From the NCBI RefSeq assembly GCF_030317205.1, contig NZ_JASZYB010000004.1, positions 62,001-126,000 of the forward strand: 64,000 nt of DNA, given 5' to 3'. Numbering within the stretch: position 1 is the first letter of the stretch; every line of letters starts with the position of its first letter. A model generated the notes under the pieces. That model was not told the DNA's origin, did no database searches, and worked only from the letters and a program-made list of their open reading frames with translations. Both the position numbers and the translations under genes were made by a program. The DNA comes from Variovorax sp. J2L1-78. Lineage in GTDB: Bacteria > Pseudomonadota > Gammaproteobacteria > Burkholderiales > Burkholderiaceae_C. Below are positions 32,872 through 42,375 of the stretch, piece by piece.

Positions 32872-33528
32872 ATGGAATTCGACTTCGGCGCCGTTCTGGT
32901 CGACTGGCGGCTGCTCGCCAAGGGCGTGGCGTGGACCATCGGCCTGACGGCCATCGCCACGCTCATCGGCATGGTGGTGGGCGTGGCCTGCGCCTGGGCC
33001 CGCGCCAGCGGACCAGCCTGGCTGCGCTGGGTGGTGGGCACCTATGTGGAGCTGATCCGCAACACGCCCTTCATCGTCCAGCTCTTCTTCATCTTCTTCG
33101 GACTGCCGGCCGCGGGCGTCAAGCTCACGCCGGAGACGGCCTCGATCATCGCGATGGTGGCCAACCTCGGCGCCTATGCGACCGAGATCATCCGCGCCGG
33201 CATCGAGGCCACGCCCAAGGGGCAGATCGAAGCTGCCGTGAGCCTGGCGCTCAACCGCATGCAGGTGTTCCTGCGCGTGGTGCTGCCACCCGCACTCAAG
33301 AAGGTCTGGCCCGCCATGGTGAGCCAGATCATCATCGTCATGCTCGGCTCGGCGGTGTGCAGCCAGATCTCGGTGGAAGACCTGAGCTACGCGGCCAACC
33401 TGATCCAGAGCCGCAACTTCCGCGCCTTCGAGGCCTTCATCATCGCCACGCTGATCTACCTGGCGCTGTCGATCGGCCTGCGCCGCCTGCTCAACTGGGC
33501 CGGCCCCAAACTCTTCTTCGGCCGCTGA
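32872..33528 (+). CDS. Amino acid ABC transporter permease
   Basis: A 218-aa permease of the HisM/GlnP type with about five membrane helices. 'YVELIRNTPFIVQLFFIFFGLP' is the family N-terminal signature. The EAA loop that contacts the ATPase reads 'YATEIIRAGIEATPKGQIEAAVSLALNRMQVFLRVVLPPAL'. It pairs with the second permease at 33688-34341. AGAACTCAG lies before the ATG. Confidence 0.92.
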   Translation: MEFDFGAVLVDWRLLAKGVAWTIGLTAIATLIGMVVGVACAWARASGPAWLRWVVGTYVELIRNTPFIVQLFFIFFGLPAAGVKLTPETASIIAMVANLGAYATEIIRAGIEATPKGQIEAAVSLALNRMQVFLRVVLPPALKKVWPAMVSQIIIVMLGSAVCSQISVEDLSYAANLIQSRNFRAFEAFIIATLIYLALSIGLRRLLNWAGPKLFFGR

Positions 33529-33535
33529 CATGAAG

Positions 33536-33619
33536 CCCACCCCCGATGCGCCTACGGCGCTTCCCCCTCAAGGGGGCGCACCCAGCGGCCTGGCGGAGCC
33601 AGTTCCGCGGGCGCCCTGG
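33536..33619 (+). repeat. Intergenic repeat, copy 2 (short form)
   Basis: This 84-bp element between the two permease genes shares the CCCACCCCCGA start, a CCCCCTCAAGGGGG stem and the AGCGGCCTGGCGGAGCC block with copy 1 at 32657-32823, but lacks the central hairpins. Related elements between genes are common in Comamonadaceae from memory; this was not searched. Confidence 0.65.
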
Positions 33620-33687
33620 ACTCTGGCCGCGCCGGTTTCATCGGCTGCGCCCAGGCTTCGCGCAACAACACTCGAGGAGCTCCGTCC

Positions 33688-34324
33688 ATGAATGATTTCT
33701 CTCTCTGGGACATCCTGCGCAACCTGCTGCTGGCCCTGCGCTGGACCGTGGTGCTCTCGCTGATCGCCTTCGTCGGCGGCGGGCTGGTGGGCGGGCTGCT
33801 GCTCTTCCTGCGGCTGCGCGCGGGCAAGTGGCTCGACCGCGCGATCGGCACCTACGTCCAGCTGTTCCAGGGCACGCCGCTGCTCATGCAGCTGTTCCTG
33901 GCCTACTTCGGCATCGCACTGATGGGCGTCGAGGTATCGGCATGGACGGCTGCGACCGTGGCGCTCACGCTCTACACCAGTGCCTTCCTCACCGAGATCT
34001 GGCGCGGCTGCGTCGCCTCCATTCCCAAGGGGCAATGGGAAGCGTCGGGCAGCCTGGCCCTGACCTTCGGCGAGCAGATGCGCCACGTGATCCTGCCGCA
34101 GGCCGTGAAGATCGCGACCGCCCCCACCGTCGGCTTCCTGGTGCAGGTGGTCAAGGGCACGGCACTGGCCTCGGTGATCGGCTTCGTCGAACTCACCAAG
34201 GCCGGCAGCATGATTTCCAACGCCACCTTCCAGCCCTTCGTGGTCTTCAGCTGCGTCGCGCTGATGTATTTCGCGCTGTGTTTCCCCATCAGTCTGTTCG
34301 CCAAACATCTCGAGAGGAAGACCC

Positions 34325-34341
<17 letters not shown>
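33688..34341 (+). CDS. Amino acid ABC transporter permease
   Basis: A 217-aa second permease subunit of the same importer, with about five helices. The signature 'YVQLFQGTPLLMQLFLAYFG' replaces the more usual RGTP with QGTP. The EAA loop reads 'LTEIWRGCVASIPKGQWEASGSLALTFGEQMRHVILPQAV'. GAGGAGCT precedes the ATG. Its end overlaps the ATPase gene by 17 bp. Confidence 0.92.
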
Positions 34342-35137
<796 letters not shown>

Positions 35138-35182
35138 CGCCCTGCAGTGCCCCGTCCGGCCGCCGGCCGGAGAATCCACGCC

Positions 35183-36076
35183 ATGCAACTCAAGTGGATG
35201 GAAGACTTCATCGTGCTGGCGCAGACCCGCAGCTTCACGCGCGCGGCCGAACTGCGCCATGTCACGCACCCAGCCTTCGGCCGCCGCATCCGCGCGCTGG
35301 AGTCGTGGGCCGGAACGGCACTGGTCGAGCGCGGCAGTTCGCCCGTGGCATTGACGCCTGCCGGCGACAGCTTCCTGGAAAACGCCACGCAGGTGGTGCG
35401 GGGCGTTGAAGGCTCGCGCGAGGAAATGCGCAGCGTGGCCGGCCGTCAGGCGCGCACGGTGACGGTGGCCACCGGCCGTACCCTGGCACGCACGGTGCTG
35501 GCCGACGCGCTGGTGCGGCTGCAACCCGTGCTGCGGCAGGGCGAGGTGCGGGTGCTGACCGGCGCGCTGGCCGAGATCGTTCGCATGCTCGAACACAACG
35601 AGGTGGACTTCTCGTTGATCTTCCATCACGCCGCGCTCACCTTCCGGCTCGACGGGCGGCAGTTCGCCCACGCGACAGTCGCCTCCGACAAGCTGGTGCC
35701 GGTGTCCCGCACCGATGCGCGCGGCGTTGCGCTCCATGGGTTCGACGTGCCCGGCGACGTGCCCTTCCTGTCGTATGCGCGCACCCTGGCCATGGGCCGC
35801 ATGGTGGAAGACCTGCTCGTGAACAACATGCAGGCGCCGCGCCTGAAACGCCATATCGAATGCGATTCGGCCGACGCGCTGTATGAATACGTGCTCCGCG
35901 GCCTGGGCGTCGCGTGGCTGCCGTGGTCGATGGTGCAGGCGGACTGCAAGGCCGGCCGCCTGATCGCCGTGGGCGGCCGGCGCCTGGAGATCCGCTTCGA
36001 GGTGCGGCTGTACCGGCCCAAGCGCCGGCTGGGCGAACTGGCCGAGGCCGTCTGGCACGCGATGACGCCGCGTTGA
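35183..36076 (+). CDS. LysR family transcriptional regulator
   Basis: A 297-aa LysR-type regulator. The N-terminal winged helix reads 'MEDFIVLAQTRSFTRAAELRHVTHPAFGRRIRALESWAG', followed by an effector-binding domain ('VTVATGRTLARTVL', 'VDFSLIFHHAAL', 'YEYVLRGLGVAWLPWSMV'). The helix-turn-helix is somewhat atypical, with 'HPAFGRRI' where 'QPAVSRQI' is usual. It precedes the Bug-type binding protein and deacylase genes on the same strand and probably controls them; more commonly LysR genes lie divergent to their target. Confidence 0.88.
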   Translation: MQLKWMEDFIVLAQTRSFTRAAELRHVTHPAFGRRIRALESWAGTALVERGSSPVALTPAGDSFLENATQVVRGVEGSREEMRSVAGRQARTVTVATGRTLARTVLADALVRLQPVLRQGEVRVLTGALAEIVRMLEHNEVDFSLIFHHAALTFRLDGRQFAHATVASDKLVPVSRTDARGVALHGFDVPGDVPFLSYARTLAMGRMVEDLLVNNMQAPRLKRHIECDSADALYEYVLRGLGVAWLPWSMVQADCKAGRLIAVGGRRLEIRFEVRLYRPKRRLGELAEAVWHAMTPR

Positions 36077-36176
36077 CCAGGCCCCAATCGGCACGGGATC
36101 GTGCTCCGACGGCACCACGGTGGGCCGCCGGGATTCGCAGAATTCGCGCAGTCCCACCCAACCCGAGGCACCCACG

Positions 36177-37154
36177 ATGCATCATTTCCGTCCCCTCTTT
36201 TCCTGCGTCACCCTGGCCCTGTGCGGCCTGGCCTGGTCGGCCGGCGCTGCCCTGGCCGATGTGTACCCGAGCAAGCCCATCACCCTGGTGGTCGGCTACC
36301 CGCCGGGCGGCTCCACCGACCTGACCGGGCGCGCGCTGGGCCTGGAGCTGTCGCAGCGCCTGGGCGTGCCGGTCGTCATCGAGAACGTGGGCGGTGCGGG
36401 TGGCGCCATCGGCGCGCAGAAGGTGGCCAATGCCGCGCCCGACGGCTACACGCTGCTGGTCGGTGCCAACAACGAGGTGGCGATCAGCCGACTGGTCAAC
36501 CCCAGCGTGCGCTACGACCTGAAGGACTTCACGCCCATCGGCCTGGTCGCGTCGCAACCGCTGGTCCTGGTCGCCTCGCCCACGGCCGGCGTGAAGAATG
36601 CCAACGACCTGCTGGCGCTGCTGAAGAAGAACCCCGGCAAGTTCAGCTATGGCAGTTCCGGCGTGGGCACCTCGCTGCACCTGGCGGGCGAAATGGTCAA
36701 GCAGCAGGGCGGCGTGTTCATGACGCATGTGCCGTACCGGGGCGTGGCCCCGCTCACCAACGACCTGCTCGGCGGCAACATCGAGTTCGGCATGTTCGTG
36801 CTCTCCAGTGCCCTGCCCTACATCCGCAACGGCAAGATGGTGGCGCTGGGCACCACCGAGGCGAAGCGTTCGGCCATCACGCCGGACCTGCCCGCACTCG
36901 GCGAGAGCCCCGCGCTGAAGGGCCTGGACATCGGCGTCTGGTTCGCCCTGCTGGGGCCGGCCAGGTTGCCTGAGCCGGTGCAGGTCAGCCTCAAGAAGGC
37001 GCTGGCCGACATCCTGCAATCGCCCGACTTCCGCAAGAAGATGGAAGCCAGCAGTTCGGTCGTCCCGGCGGTGCCAGTGGACCTTGACCGGTTCCTGGTC
37101 TCGGAGACCGCCAAGTACCAGAAGATCGTCCAGTTCGCGAACATCAAGGAGTGA
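36177..37154 (+). CDS. Bug/TctC-type tripartite tricarboxylate transporter substrate-binding protein
   Basis: A 325-aa periplasmic binding protein of the Bug family. A signal peptide ends near 'AALA-DVYPSKPITLVVGYPPGGSTDLTGR', the family opening. 'NVGGAGGAIGAQKVANAAPDGYTLLVG' and 'THVPYRGVAPLTNDLLGG' are the usual ligand-contact loops. No TctA/TctB membrane genes are adjacent, so it is an orphan receptor as often seen in Burkholderiales. It ends in GTGA overlapping the deacylase start. The ligand is likely a carboxylated compound that the deacylase acts on. Confidence 0.92.
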   Translation: MHHFRPLFSCVTLALCGLAWSAGAALADVYPSKPITLVVGYPPGGSTDLTGRALGLELSQRLGVPVVIENVGGAGGAIGAQKVANAAPDGYTLLVGANNEVAISRLVNPSVRYDLKDFTPIGLVASQPLVLVASPTAGVKNANDLLALLKKNPGKFSYGSSGVGTSLHLAGEMVKQQGGVFMTHVPYRGVAPLTNDLLGGNIEFGMFVLSSALPYIRNGKMVALGTTEAKRSAITPDLPALGESPALKGLDIGVWFALLGPARLPEPVQVSLKKALADILQSPDFRKKMEASSSVVPAVPVDLDRFLVSETAKYQKIVQFANIKE

Positions 37155-38128
37155 GCGTGCCCCCATCGACATTCGACCTCTCCGCCCCCGACCTGTCGGC
37201 CTGGCGGGCCGGCAACACCGGCACCGAAGGCGTGTGGCGCTTCGAAGCGGACGCGGCCGGCCGCCACGTGATGATCTCTGCGCTGGTCCACGGCAACGAG
37301 GTCTGCGGCGCCTGGGCCTTGAAGGGTCTGCTGGACGCCGGCGTGCGACCGCAACGCGGCAGCCTCACGCTGGCTTTCTGCAATCTCGAGGCCTTCGATC
37401 GCTTCGACCCCGCCGACCATGACGCGTCGCGCTTCGTCGACGAAGACCTCAACCGCCAATGGTCGGCCGATCGCATCGCCGAAGGCGGCACGCGCGAACG
37501 CCGCCGCGCCGCCGCGCTGCAGCCGCATCTCGCCCAGGCCGACTGGCTGCTCGACCTGCATTCGATGCACGAGCCTTCCCCGCCGCTGACGCTCACCGGC
37601 CCGCTGCCACGCAATCTCGCGCTGGCGCGGCAGTTGCGCAGCCCGGAACACGTCGTCATCGACGCCGGCCACCAGGACGGCGTTCGCATGCGCGACTTCG
37701 GCCGCTTCGGTGCGCCCGATGCCGACCCGACGAACGACGCGCTGGCCCTGCTGGTCGAATGCGGCTTTCACGGCGCCCTGGCCAGCCGCACGGTGGCGCA
37801 GGACCAGTGCGCACGGATCCTGCGCGCCGCCGGCACGCTCGACGAGGCGGCGATCGCGCAGCAGCTGGCTGGCTGGCTGCAGCCGGATGCCCCGCGCCAG
37901 TGGGCGCTGGACGTGACCGGCCCGGTGGTCGCGCGCAGCGCGGACTTCCGCTTCGCCCAGCCCTTCACCGGCCTCGAGGTCATCGCACAGGCCGGCACCG
38001 TGATCGGCTGGAACGACGGCGAGCCGGTCACCGCGCCCTACGACGACTGCGTGCTGGTGATGCCCTCCACGCGCCAGGCACGCGCGGGCGTGACGGTGGT
38101 GCGCTACGCCCACCGACGGGCGCTCTGA
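37151..38128 (+). CDS. Succinylglutamate desuccinylase/aspartoacylase family amidohydrolase
   Basis: A 325-aa zinc deacylase, relative of the protein at 1319-2254. Zinc ligands are in 'LVHGNEVCGAW' (about residues 44-51) and 'LDLHSMHE' (~137-144); the catalytic glutamate is in 'LLVECGFHG'. The C-terminal 'YDDCVLVMPSTRQA' mirrors 'CDDCTVFMPAQRT' of the other copy. The start is a GTG at 37151 overlapping the Bug gene stop, so the two are coupled. The pair suggests uptake and hydrolysis of an N-acyl amino acid or similar acid; the substrate is not shown. Confidence 0.85.
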   Translation: MSVPPSTFDLSAPDLSAWRAGNTGTEGVWRFEADAAGRHVMISALVHGNEVCGAWALKGLLDAGVRPQRGSLTLAFCNLEAFDRFDPADHDASRFVDEDLNRQWSADRIAEGGTRERRRAAALQPHLAQADWLLDLHSMHEPSPPLTLTGPLPRNLALARQLRSPEHVVIDAGHQDGVRMRDFGRFGAPDADPTNDALALLVECGFHGALASRTVAQDQCARILRAAGTLDEAAIAQQLAGWLQPDAPRQWALDVTGPVVARSADFRFAQPFTGLEVIAQAGTVIGWNDGEPVTAPYDDCVLVMPSTRQARAGVTVVRYAHRRAL

Positions 38129-38193
38129 CGACAGCGCCCGCAGCGACCTCGGACGGCCGGGGAATCTTTGGACTGTGGCAAGCTCTGAAGGCT

Positions 38194-38775
38194 ATGCACC
38201 TCCACGCCAAGCCCCTTGCCACTCGCCGCCAGGCGCTGCACGCTTTGCTGGGCGCTGCCGCTTTGCACGCCCCGTTCGCCGCCCTGGCCGGCTTCAACTT
38301 CTTCACCAGCGAATACACCATCGGCCGCGACGAGTTGCAGGCGCAGATCGCCAAGCGCTTCCCGGTGCGCCAGCGCTATGCCGAGCTGTTCTCGGTCAAC
38401 CTGCGCGACCCGAAGCTGACGCTCGATGCGGCCGGCAACCGTGCAGGGATCACGGCGCTGATGACCATCGGCAGCCCGCTGATCCAGCCGTCGAGCGTCG
38501 AGGGCATCGTGTCGGTGAGCAGCGCGCTGAAGTACGACGTGCCGGCCCTGACGCTGCGCCTGCACGACCCGCGCGCCGAGCGCATCGAGCTGCAGGGCCT
38601 GACCGGCCGCGATGCCGAGCGGCTGCAGCAGATCGGTGGCCTCGTGGCGCAGGAGCTGCTGCGCGACTACCCGCTGCGCACCTTCAAGCCCGAAGAGCTG
38701 ACCGTGGGCCGCAAGACGTACGAGATCGGCGACATCACGGTGCAACAGGACGACATCAAAGTGGCGTTGAAATGA
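38194..38775 (+). CDS. DUF1439 domain-containing exported protein
   Basis: A 193-aa protein with a signal peptide ('RRQALHALLGAAALHAPFAALA', possibly Tat-like because of the paired arginines but without a full motif). It is followed by a DUF1439 domain ('NFFTSEYTIGRDELQAQIAKRFPVRQRYAELFSVNLRDPKLTLD', 'ALKYDVPALTLRLHDP'). E. coli YceB is a lipoprotein of this family; no lipobox cysteine is visible here. The function is unknown. Its stop overlaps the phosphodiesterase start in an ATGA unit. Confidence 0.85.
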   Translation: MHLHAKPLATRRQALHALLGAAALHAPFAALAGFNFFTSEYTIGRDELQAQIAKRFPVRQRYAELFSVNLRDPKLTLDAAGNRAGITALMTIGSPLIQPSSVEGIVSVSSALKYDVPALTLRLHDPRAERIELQGLTGRDAERLQQIGGLVAQELLRDYPLRTFKPEELTVGRKTYEIGDITVQQDDIKVALK

Positions 38776-39746
38776 AAAGCACACGCGCCGTCTTCGTCGC
38801 GACGCTGATGACGCTCGCGCTCACTGCTACCCACGCCTTCGACATCCAGGCGCACCGCGGTGGCCGAGGCCTGTGGCCGGAGAACACGCTGCACGCCTTC
38901 GACCAGGCCATCACGCTCGGCGTGAGCACACTCGAGCTCGACATCGCGCTGACGGCCGACGACGTGGTCGTGGTGTCGCACGACATGGCGCTGAACCCGG
39001 ACCACACGCGCGATGCCACCGGCGCCTGGCTACCCGCCACCGGCCCGCTGATCCGTTCGCTCACGCTGGCCCAGGTGCAGGCCTACGACGTGGGCCGGCT
39101 GCAGCCGGGCAGCCAGTACGCGGAGCAGTTCGCCACGCAGGTGCCGAAGGACGGCGAGCGCATCCCGACGCTGGCCGCGGTGTTCGCGCGGGTCAAGGAA
39201 CGCCGCGCCCACGCGGTGCGCTTCAACATCGAGACCAAGCTGGACCCGACCCGCCCCGGCGACAGCGCCTCGCCCGAAGCGATGGTGCGTGCGCTGCTGG
39301 CCGAGATCGACAAGGCCGGCATGGCGGAGCGCGTGACGATCCAGAGCTTCGACTGGCGTTCGCTCGCGCTCGTCGGCCAGTTGGCGCCGACGATGCCACG
39401 GGCCTACCTCACGACCGCGCGGACGCTCAAGGACAGCCGCTGGACCGCCGGGCTGAACGCGGCGGACGTCGGTTCGACGCCGCAGTTGGTGAAGGCGGCG
39501 GCCGGCGCCACGCCGGGCCAGGTTATCTGGTCGCCGGCCGGCAACACCGTGACCGCCGCGGCGGTGAAGGAAGCGCATGCCCTGGGCTTCCAGGTGATTC
39601 CCTGGACCATCAACACGCGCGCCGACATGGCAAACCTGATCGACCTGGGCGTCGACGGGCTGATCAGCGACTTCCCCGACCTGCTGCGCACCGAGGTGCG
39701 CCAACGCGGCTTGCCGATGCCGTTGCCGACCGGACCGGTCAACTAG
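38772..39746 (+). CDS. Glycerophosphodiester phosphodiesterase, periplasmic
   Basis: A 324-aa enzyme that hydrolyses glycerophosphodiesters to glycerol 3-phosphate and an alcohol. A signal peptide of ~22 residues ends at 'THA-FDIQAHRGGRGLWPENTLHAF', which holds the catalytic histidine. Metal ligands follow in 'LELDIALTADDVVVVSHD'. The TIM-barrel C-terminus has 'VIPWTINTRADMANLIDLGVDGLISDFPD'. It is coupled to the DUF1439 gene before it. Confidence 0.92.
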   Translation: MKSTRAVFVATLMTLALTATHAFDIQAHRGGRGLWPENTLHAFDQAITLGVSTLELDIALTADDVVVVSHDMALNPDHTRDATGAWLPATGPLIRSLTLAQVQAYDVGRLQPGSQYAEQFATQVPKDGERIPTLAAVFARVKERRAHAVRFNIETKLDPTRPGDSASPEAMVRALLAEIDKAGMAERVTIQSFDWRSLALVGQLAPTMPRAYLTTARTLKDSRWTAGLNAADVGSTPQLVKAAAGATPGQVIWSPAGNTVTAAAVKEAHALGFQVIPWTINTRADMANLIDLGVDGLISDFPDLLRTEVRQRGLPMPLPTGPVN

Positions 39747-39752
39747 CGGCAG

Positions 39753-40226
39753 TCAAACATGCCGCGTGGCCGACGTGCCGCGCTCGCCGCGCAGCGGCTG
39801 CGCATCGGCCCGTGCGTGCAGCGACTCGATGATGTGGCATTGCGCATCGCTGCCGTCGCAGCTGTTGCGCAACGCGAGCAGGTCTTTCTCCAGCGCGCGC
39901 AGTTCGCGCAGCCGTTCGCGCACATGGCCCAGGTGCGCATCGAGCGCGACGCAGGCGGCGTCGCAATCGGTCTTGCTGCGCAGATCGAGCCCGAGCAGCG
40001 TGCGCACCTCGTCCAGCGACATGTCCATGGCCCGGCACAGGCGGATGAAGCGCAGCGTGTGCACGTCGGCATCGCTGTAGAGCCGGTAGCTGTTGTCGCT
40101 GCGGCCCTGCGGTGCCATCAGGCCCTGCTTCTCGTAATAGCGGATGTTGGCAGCGCTCACCCCACTGGCGTGCGCGGCCTCGCCGATGCGTAAACCTTCA
40201 GCGACTCGCGGCATGGGAGCAGACAT
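39753..40226 (-). CDS. cadR: Cd(II)/Pb(II)-responsive MerR-family regulator
   Basis: A 157-aa MerR-type regulator. The DNA-binding region is 'LRIGEAAHASGVSAANIRYYEKQGLMAP'. Cysteines that bind metal in CadR/PbrR are at about residues 88 ('KTDCDAAC'), 123 ('NSCDG') and 130 ('AQCHII'), and the C-terminus has further histidines. It should bind the operator at 40230-40253 and induce the divergent cadA. A second ATG at 40214 is possible. Confidence 0.9.
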   Translation of the reverse strand: MSAPMPRVAEGLRIGEAAHASGVSAANIRYYEKQGLMAPQGRSDNSYRLYSDADVHTLRFIRLCRAMDMSLDEVRTLLGLDLRSKTDCDAACVALDAHLGHVRERLRELRALEKDLLALRNSCDGSDAQCHIIESLHARADAQPLRGERGTSATRHV

Positions 40227-40229
40227 GGC

Positions 40230-40253
40230 TTGACCTTCAAGTGACTTCAACGT
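40230..40253 (+). promoter_or_regulatory. MerR-type operator/promoter of cadA
   Basis: TTGACC (-35) at 40230-40235 overlaps a 21-bp dyad at 40233-40253 with arms ACCTTCAAG and CTTCAACGT around TGA. This is the usual MerR layout, in which the operator fills a stretched spacer. The -10 near 40255-40261 is weak. It lies between cadR and cadA. Confidence 0.65.
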
Positions 40254-40299
40254 TTCCAATCGTGGCACATCTTCAGAAACGAGAAAGCGCACGCCCCGA

Positions 40300-42375
40300 A
40301 TGTCCCAGGACCACGCCTCCGTTACGACCGCGCCACGGCGCCCGGTGAACGACACTGCCGCGCCCGCGGCCGGCTGCGAAAGCTGCTGCGGCGCTCCAGT
40401 GCGGCTGCGCCCCGCCAGCGCGCCAGTGCCGCCCGCCCATGGCGAGGCCGGACACGACCATGACCACGACCACGCGCATGACGCCCCAGGCGGCGACGGG
40501 CACGACCACGGCCCCCTGCCCGCGCTGCCGCGCATCATCGCTGCGCTGGTCGTCGCGGTGCTGGCCGAGGGGGGCCACCTGCTCCTGCCCGAGACCACCG
40601 TGGGCCGCATCGGCGGCATGGTGCTCGCGGCGGTGGCCATCGCGCTGGCCGGCACCGGCATCTACCGAAGCGGCCTGAAATCGCTGCTGCGCGGCAAGCT
40701 GGGCATCGACGCGCTGATGGCGGTGGCGGTCACCGGCGCCTTCCTCATCGGCCAGTGGCCCGAAGCGGCGATGGTGATGGCGCTCTACGCCCTGGCCGAA
40801 TTCATCGAGCACAAGGCGGCCGACCGCGCGCGCAACGCCATCGGCGGCCTGATGGCGCTGGCGCCGGACGAGGCCGAGGTGCGCGGCGCCGACGGCGCCT
40901 GGCAGCGCGTGGCGGCACGCAGCGTGGCGGTCGACGCGGTGGTGCGCATCCGACCCGGCGAGCGCGTGCCGCTCGACGGCGTGGTGACCGCCGGCAGCAG
41001 CGCGGTCGACCAGGCAAGCGTCACCGGCGAGAGCATCCCGGTGGACAAGGCCGTCGGCGATGCGGTCTTCGCCGCCACGGTCAACCAGACCGGCGAGCTG
41101 GAGATGCGCGTGACCGCGGCGGCCGGGCACACCACGCTCGATCGCATCATCGAATCGGTCGAGCAGGCGCAGGCCTCGCGGGCGCCGACGCAGCGCTTCG
41201 TCGAGCGCTTCGCTGCGGTCTACACGCCGGCCGTGTTCGCGCTGGCCGTGCTCGTCGCGGTGCTGCCGCCGCTGCTGCTCGACTGGGCCTGGCTCGACGC
41301 GATCTACAAGGCCCTGGTGCTGCTGGTCATCGCCTGCCCGTGCGCGCTGGTGATCTCGACGCCGGTGACGGTCGTGAGCGGCCTGACCGCCGCGGCGCGG
41401 CGCGGCATCCTCATCAAGGGCGGCACGCACCTCGAAGGCGCGCGCAAGCTGCGCGCGGTGGCGTTCGACAAGACCGGCACGCTGACCGAAGGCAAGCCCA
41501 CGCTGGTCGCCTTCCAGGCCTGGAGCGATGCGGACGAAGCACAGGCGCGCGGTGCCGCGGGCAGCCTGGCCGGACGCTCCGACCACCCGGTGTCGAAGGC
41601 GATCGCCGCGGGCATCGACCTGCCGCGTGAAGAGGTGACGGACGTCCAAGCCCTGGCCGGGCGCGGCACCGAAGGCCGCATCGGCGGCCGCACGCTGGTG
41701 CTTGGCAACCTGCGGCTGATCGACGAGCGCGGGCTGCGCAGCGACGCGCTGGTGCAGGCCCTGGCCGCGCACGAGCGGCAAGGCCGCACCGTGACGCTGC
41801 TGGCCGACGAACACGCGGTGCTCGGGCTCTTCGCGGTCGCCGACACCGTGAAGCCCGGCTCGCGCCAGGCGGTGGCCGACCTGAAGGCGATGGGCGTGAC
41901 GCCCGTGATGCTGACCGGCGACAACGCCCTCACCGCCCGCGCCGTGGCCGATGCCGCCGGCATCGACGACGCGCGCGGCGACCTGCTGCCGGGCGACAAG
42001 CTCCAGGCCGTGCAGGCCATGCGCCAACGCTATGGCATGACCGGCATGACCGGCGACGGCATCAACGACGCACCCGCGCTGGCGCAGGCCGACATCGGCT
42101 TCGCGATGGGCGCCGCCGGCACCGACATCGCGATGGAGGCGGCCGATGTCGTGATCATGAACGACGACCTCGGTCGCATCGCCGAGACCATCCGCCTGTC
42201 GCGCCGCACGCACACGGTGCTGTGGCAGAACATCTCGCTCGCCCTGGGCATCAAGGTGGTGTTCTTCGCACTCGCCGTTTTCGGCAGCGCGACCATGTGG
42301 ATGGCGGTGTTCGCGGACATGGGGGCGAGCCTGCTGGTGGTGGCCAACGGCTTGAGGCTGCTGCGCAGCGCCTAG
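40300..42375 (+). CDS. cadA: Cadmium/zinc/lead-exporting P-type ATPase
   Basis: A 691-aa P1B-type ATPase that exports divalent heavy metals with ATP. Key motifs are 'VTGESIPV', the ion-binding 'CPCALVISTPV', the phosphorylated 'FDKTGTLTEG', the HP motif 'SDHPVSKA' and 'GDGINDAPAL'. CPC plus the cadR neighbour points to Cd/Zn/Pb rather than copper. The usual N-terminal GMTCxxC domain is missing; instead there is 'CESCCG' (about residues 26-31) and a His/Asp run with repeated HDHD. Its end overlaps the convergent gntR by 4 bp. Confidence 0.92.
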   Translation: MSQDHASVTTAPRRPVNDTAAPAAGCESCCGAPVRLRPASAPVPPAHGEAGHDHDHDHAHDAPGGDGHDHGPLPALPRIIAALVVAVLAEGGHLLLPETTVGRIGGMVLAAVAIALAGTGIYRSGLKSLLRGKLGIDALMAVAVTGAFLIGQWPEAAMVMALYALAEFIEHKAADRARNAIGGLMALAPDEAEVRGADGAWQRVAARSVAVDAVVRIRPGERVPLDGVVTAGSSAVDQASVTGESIPVDKAVGDAVFAATVNQTGELEMRVTAAAGHTTLDRIIESVEQAQASRAPTQRFVERFAAVYTPAVFALAVLVAVLPPLLLDWAWLDAIYKALVLLVIACPCALVISTPVTVVSGLTAAARRGILIKGGTHLEGARKLRAVAFDKTGTLTEGKPTLVAFQAWSDADEAQARGAAGSLAGRSDHPVSKAIAAGIDLPREEVTDVQALAGRGTEGRIGGRTLVLGNLRLIDERGLRSDALVQALAAHERQGRTVTLLADEHAVLGLFAVADTVKPGSRQAVADLKAMGVTPVMLTGDNALTARAVADAAGIDDARGDLLPGDKLQAVQAMRQRYGMTGMTGDGINDAPALAQADIGFAMGAAGTDIAMEAADVVIMNDDLGRIAETIRLSRRTHTVLWQNISLALGIKVVFFALAVFGSATMWMAVFADMGASLLVVANGLRLLRSA

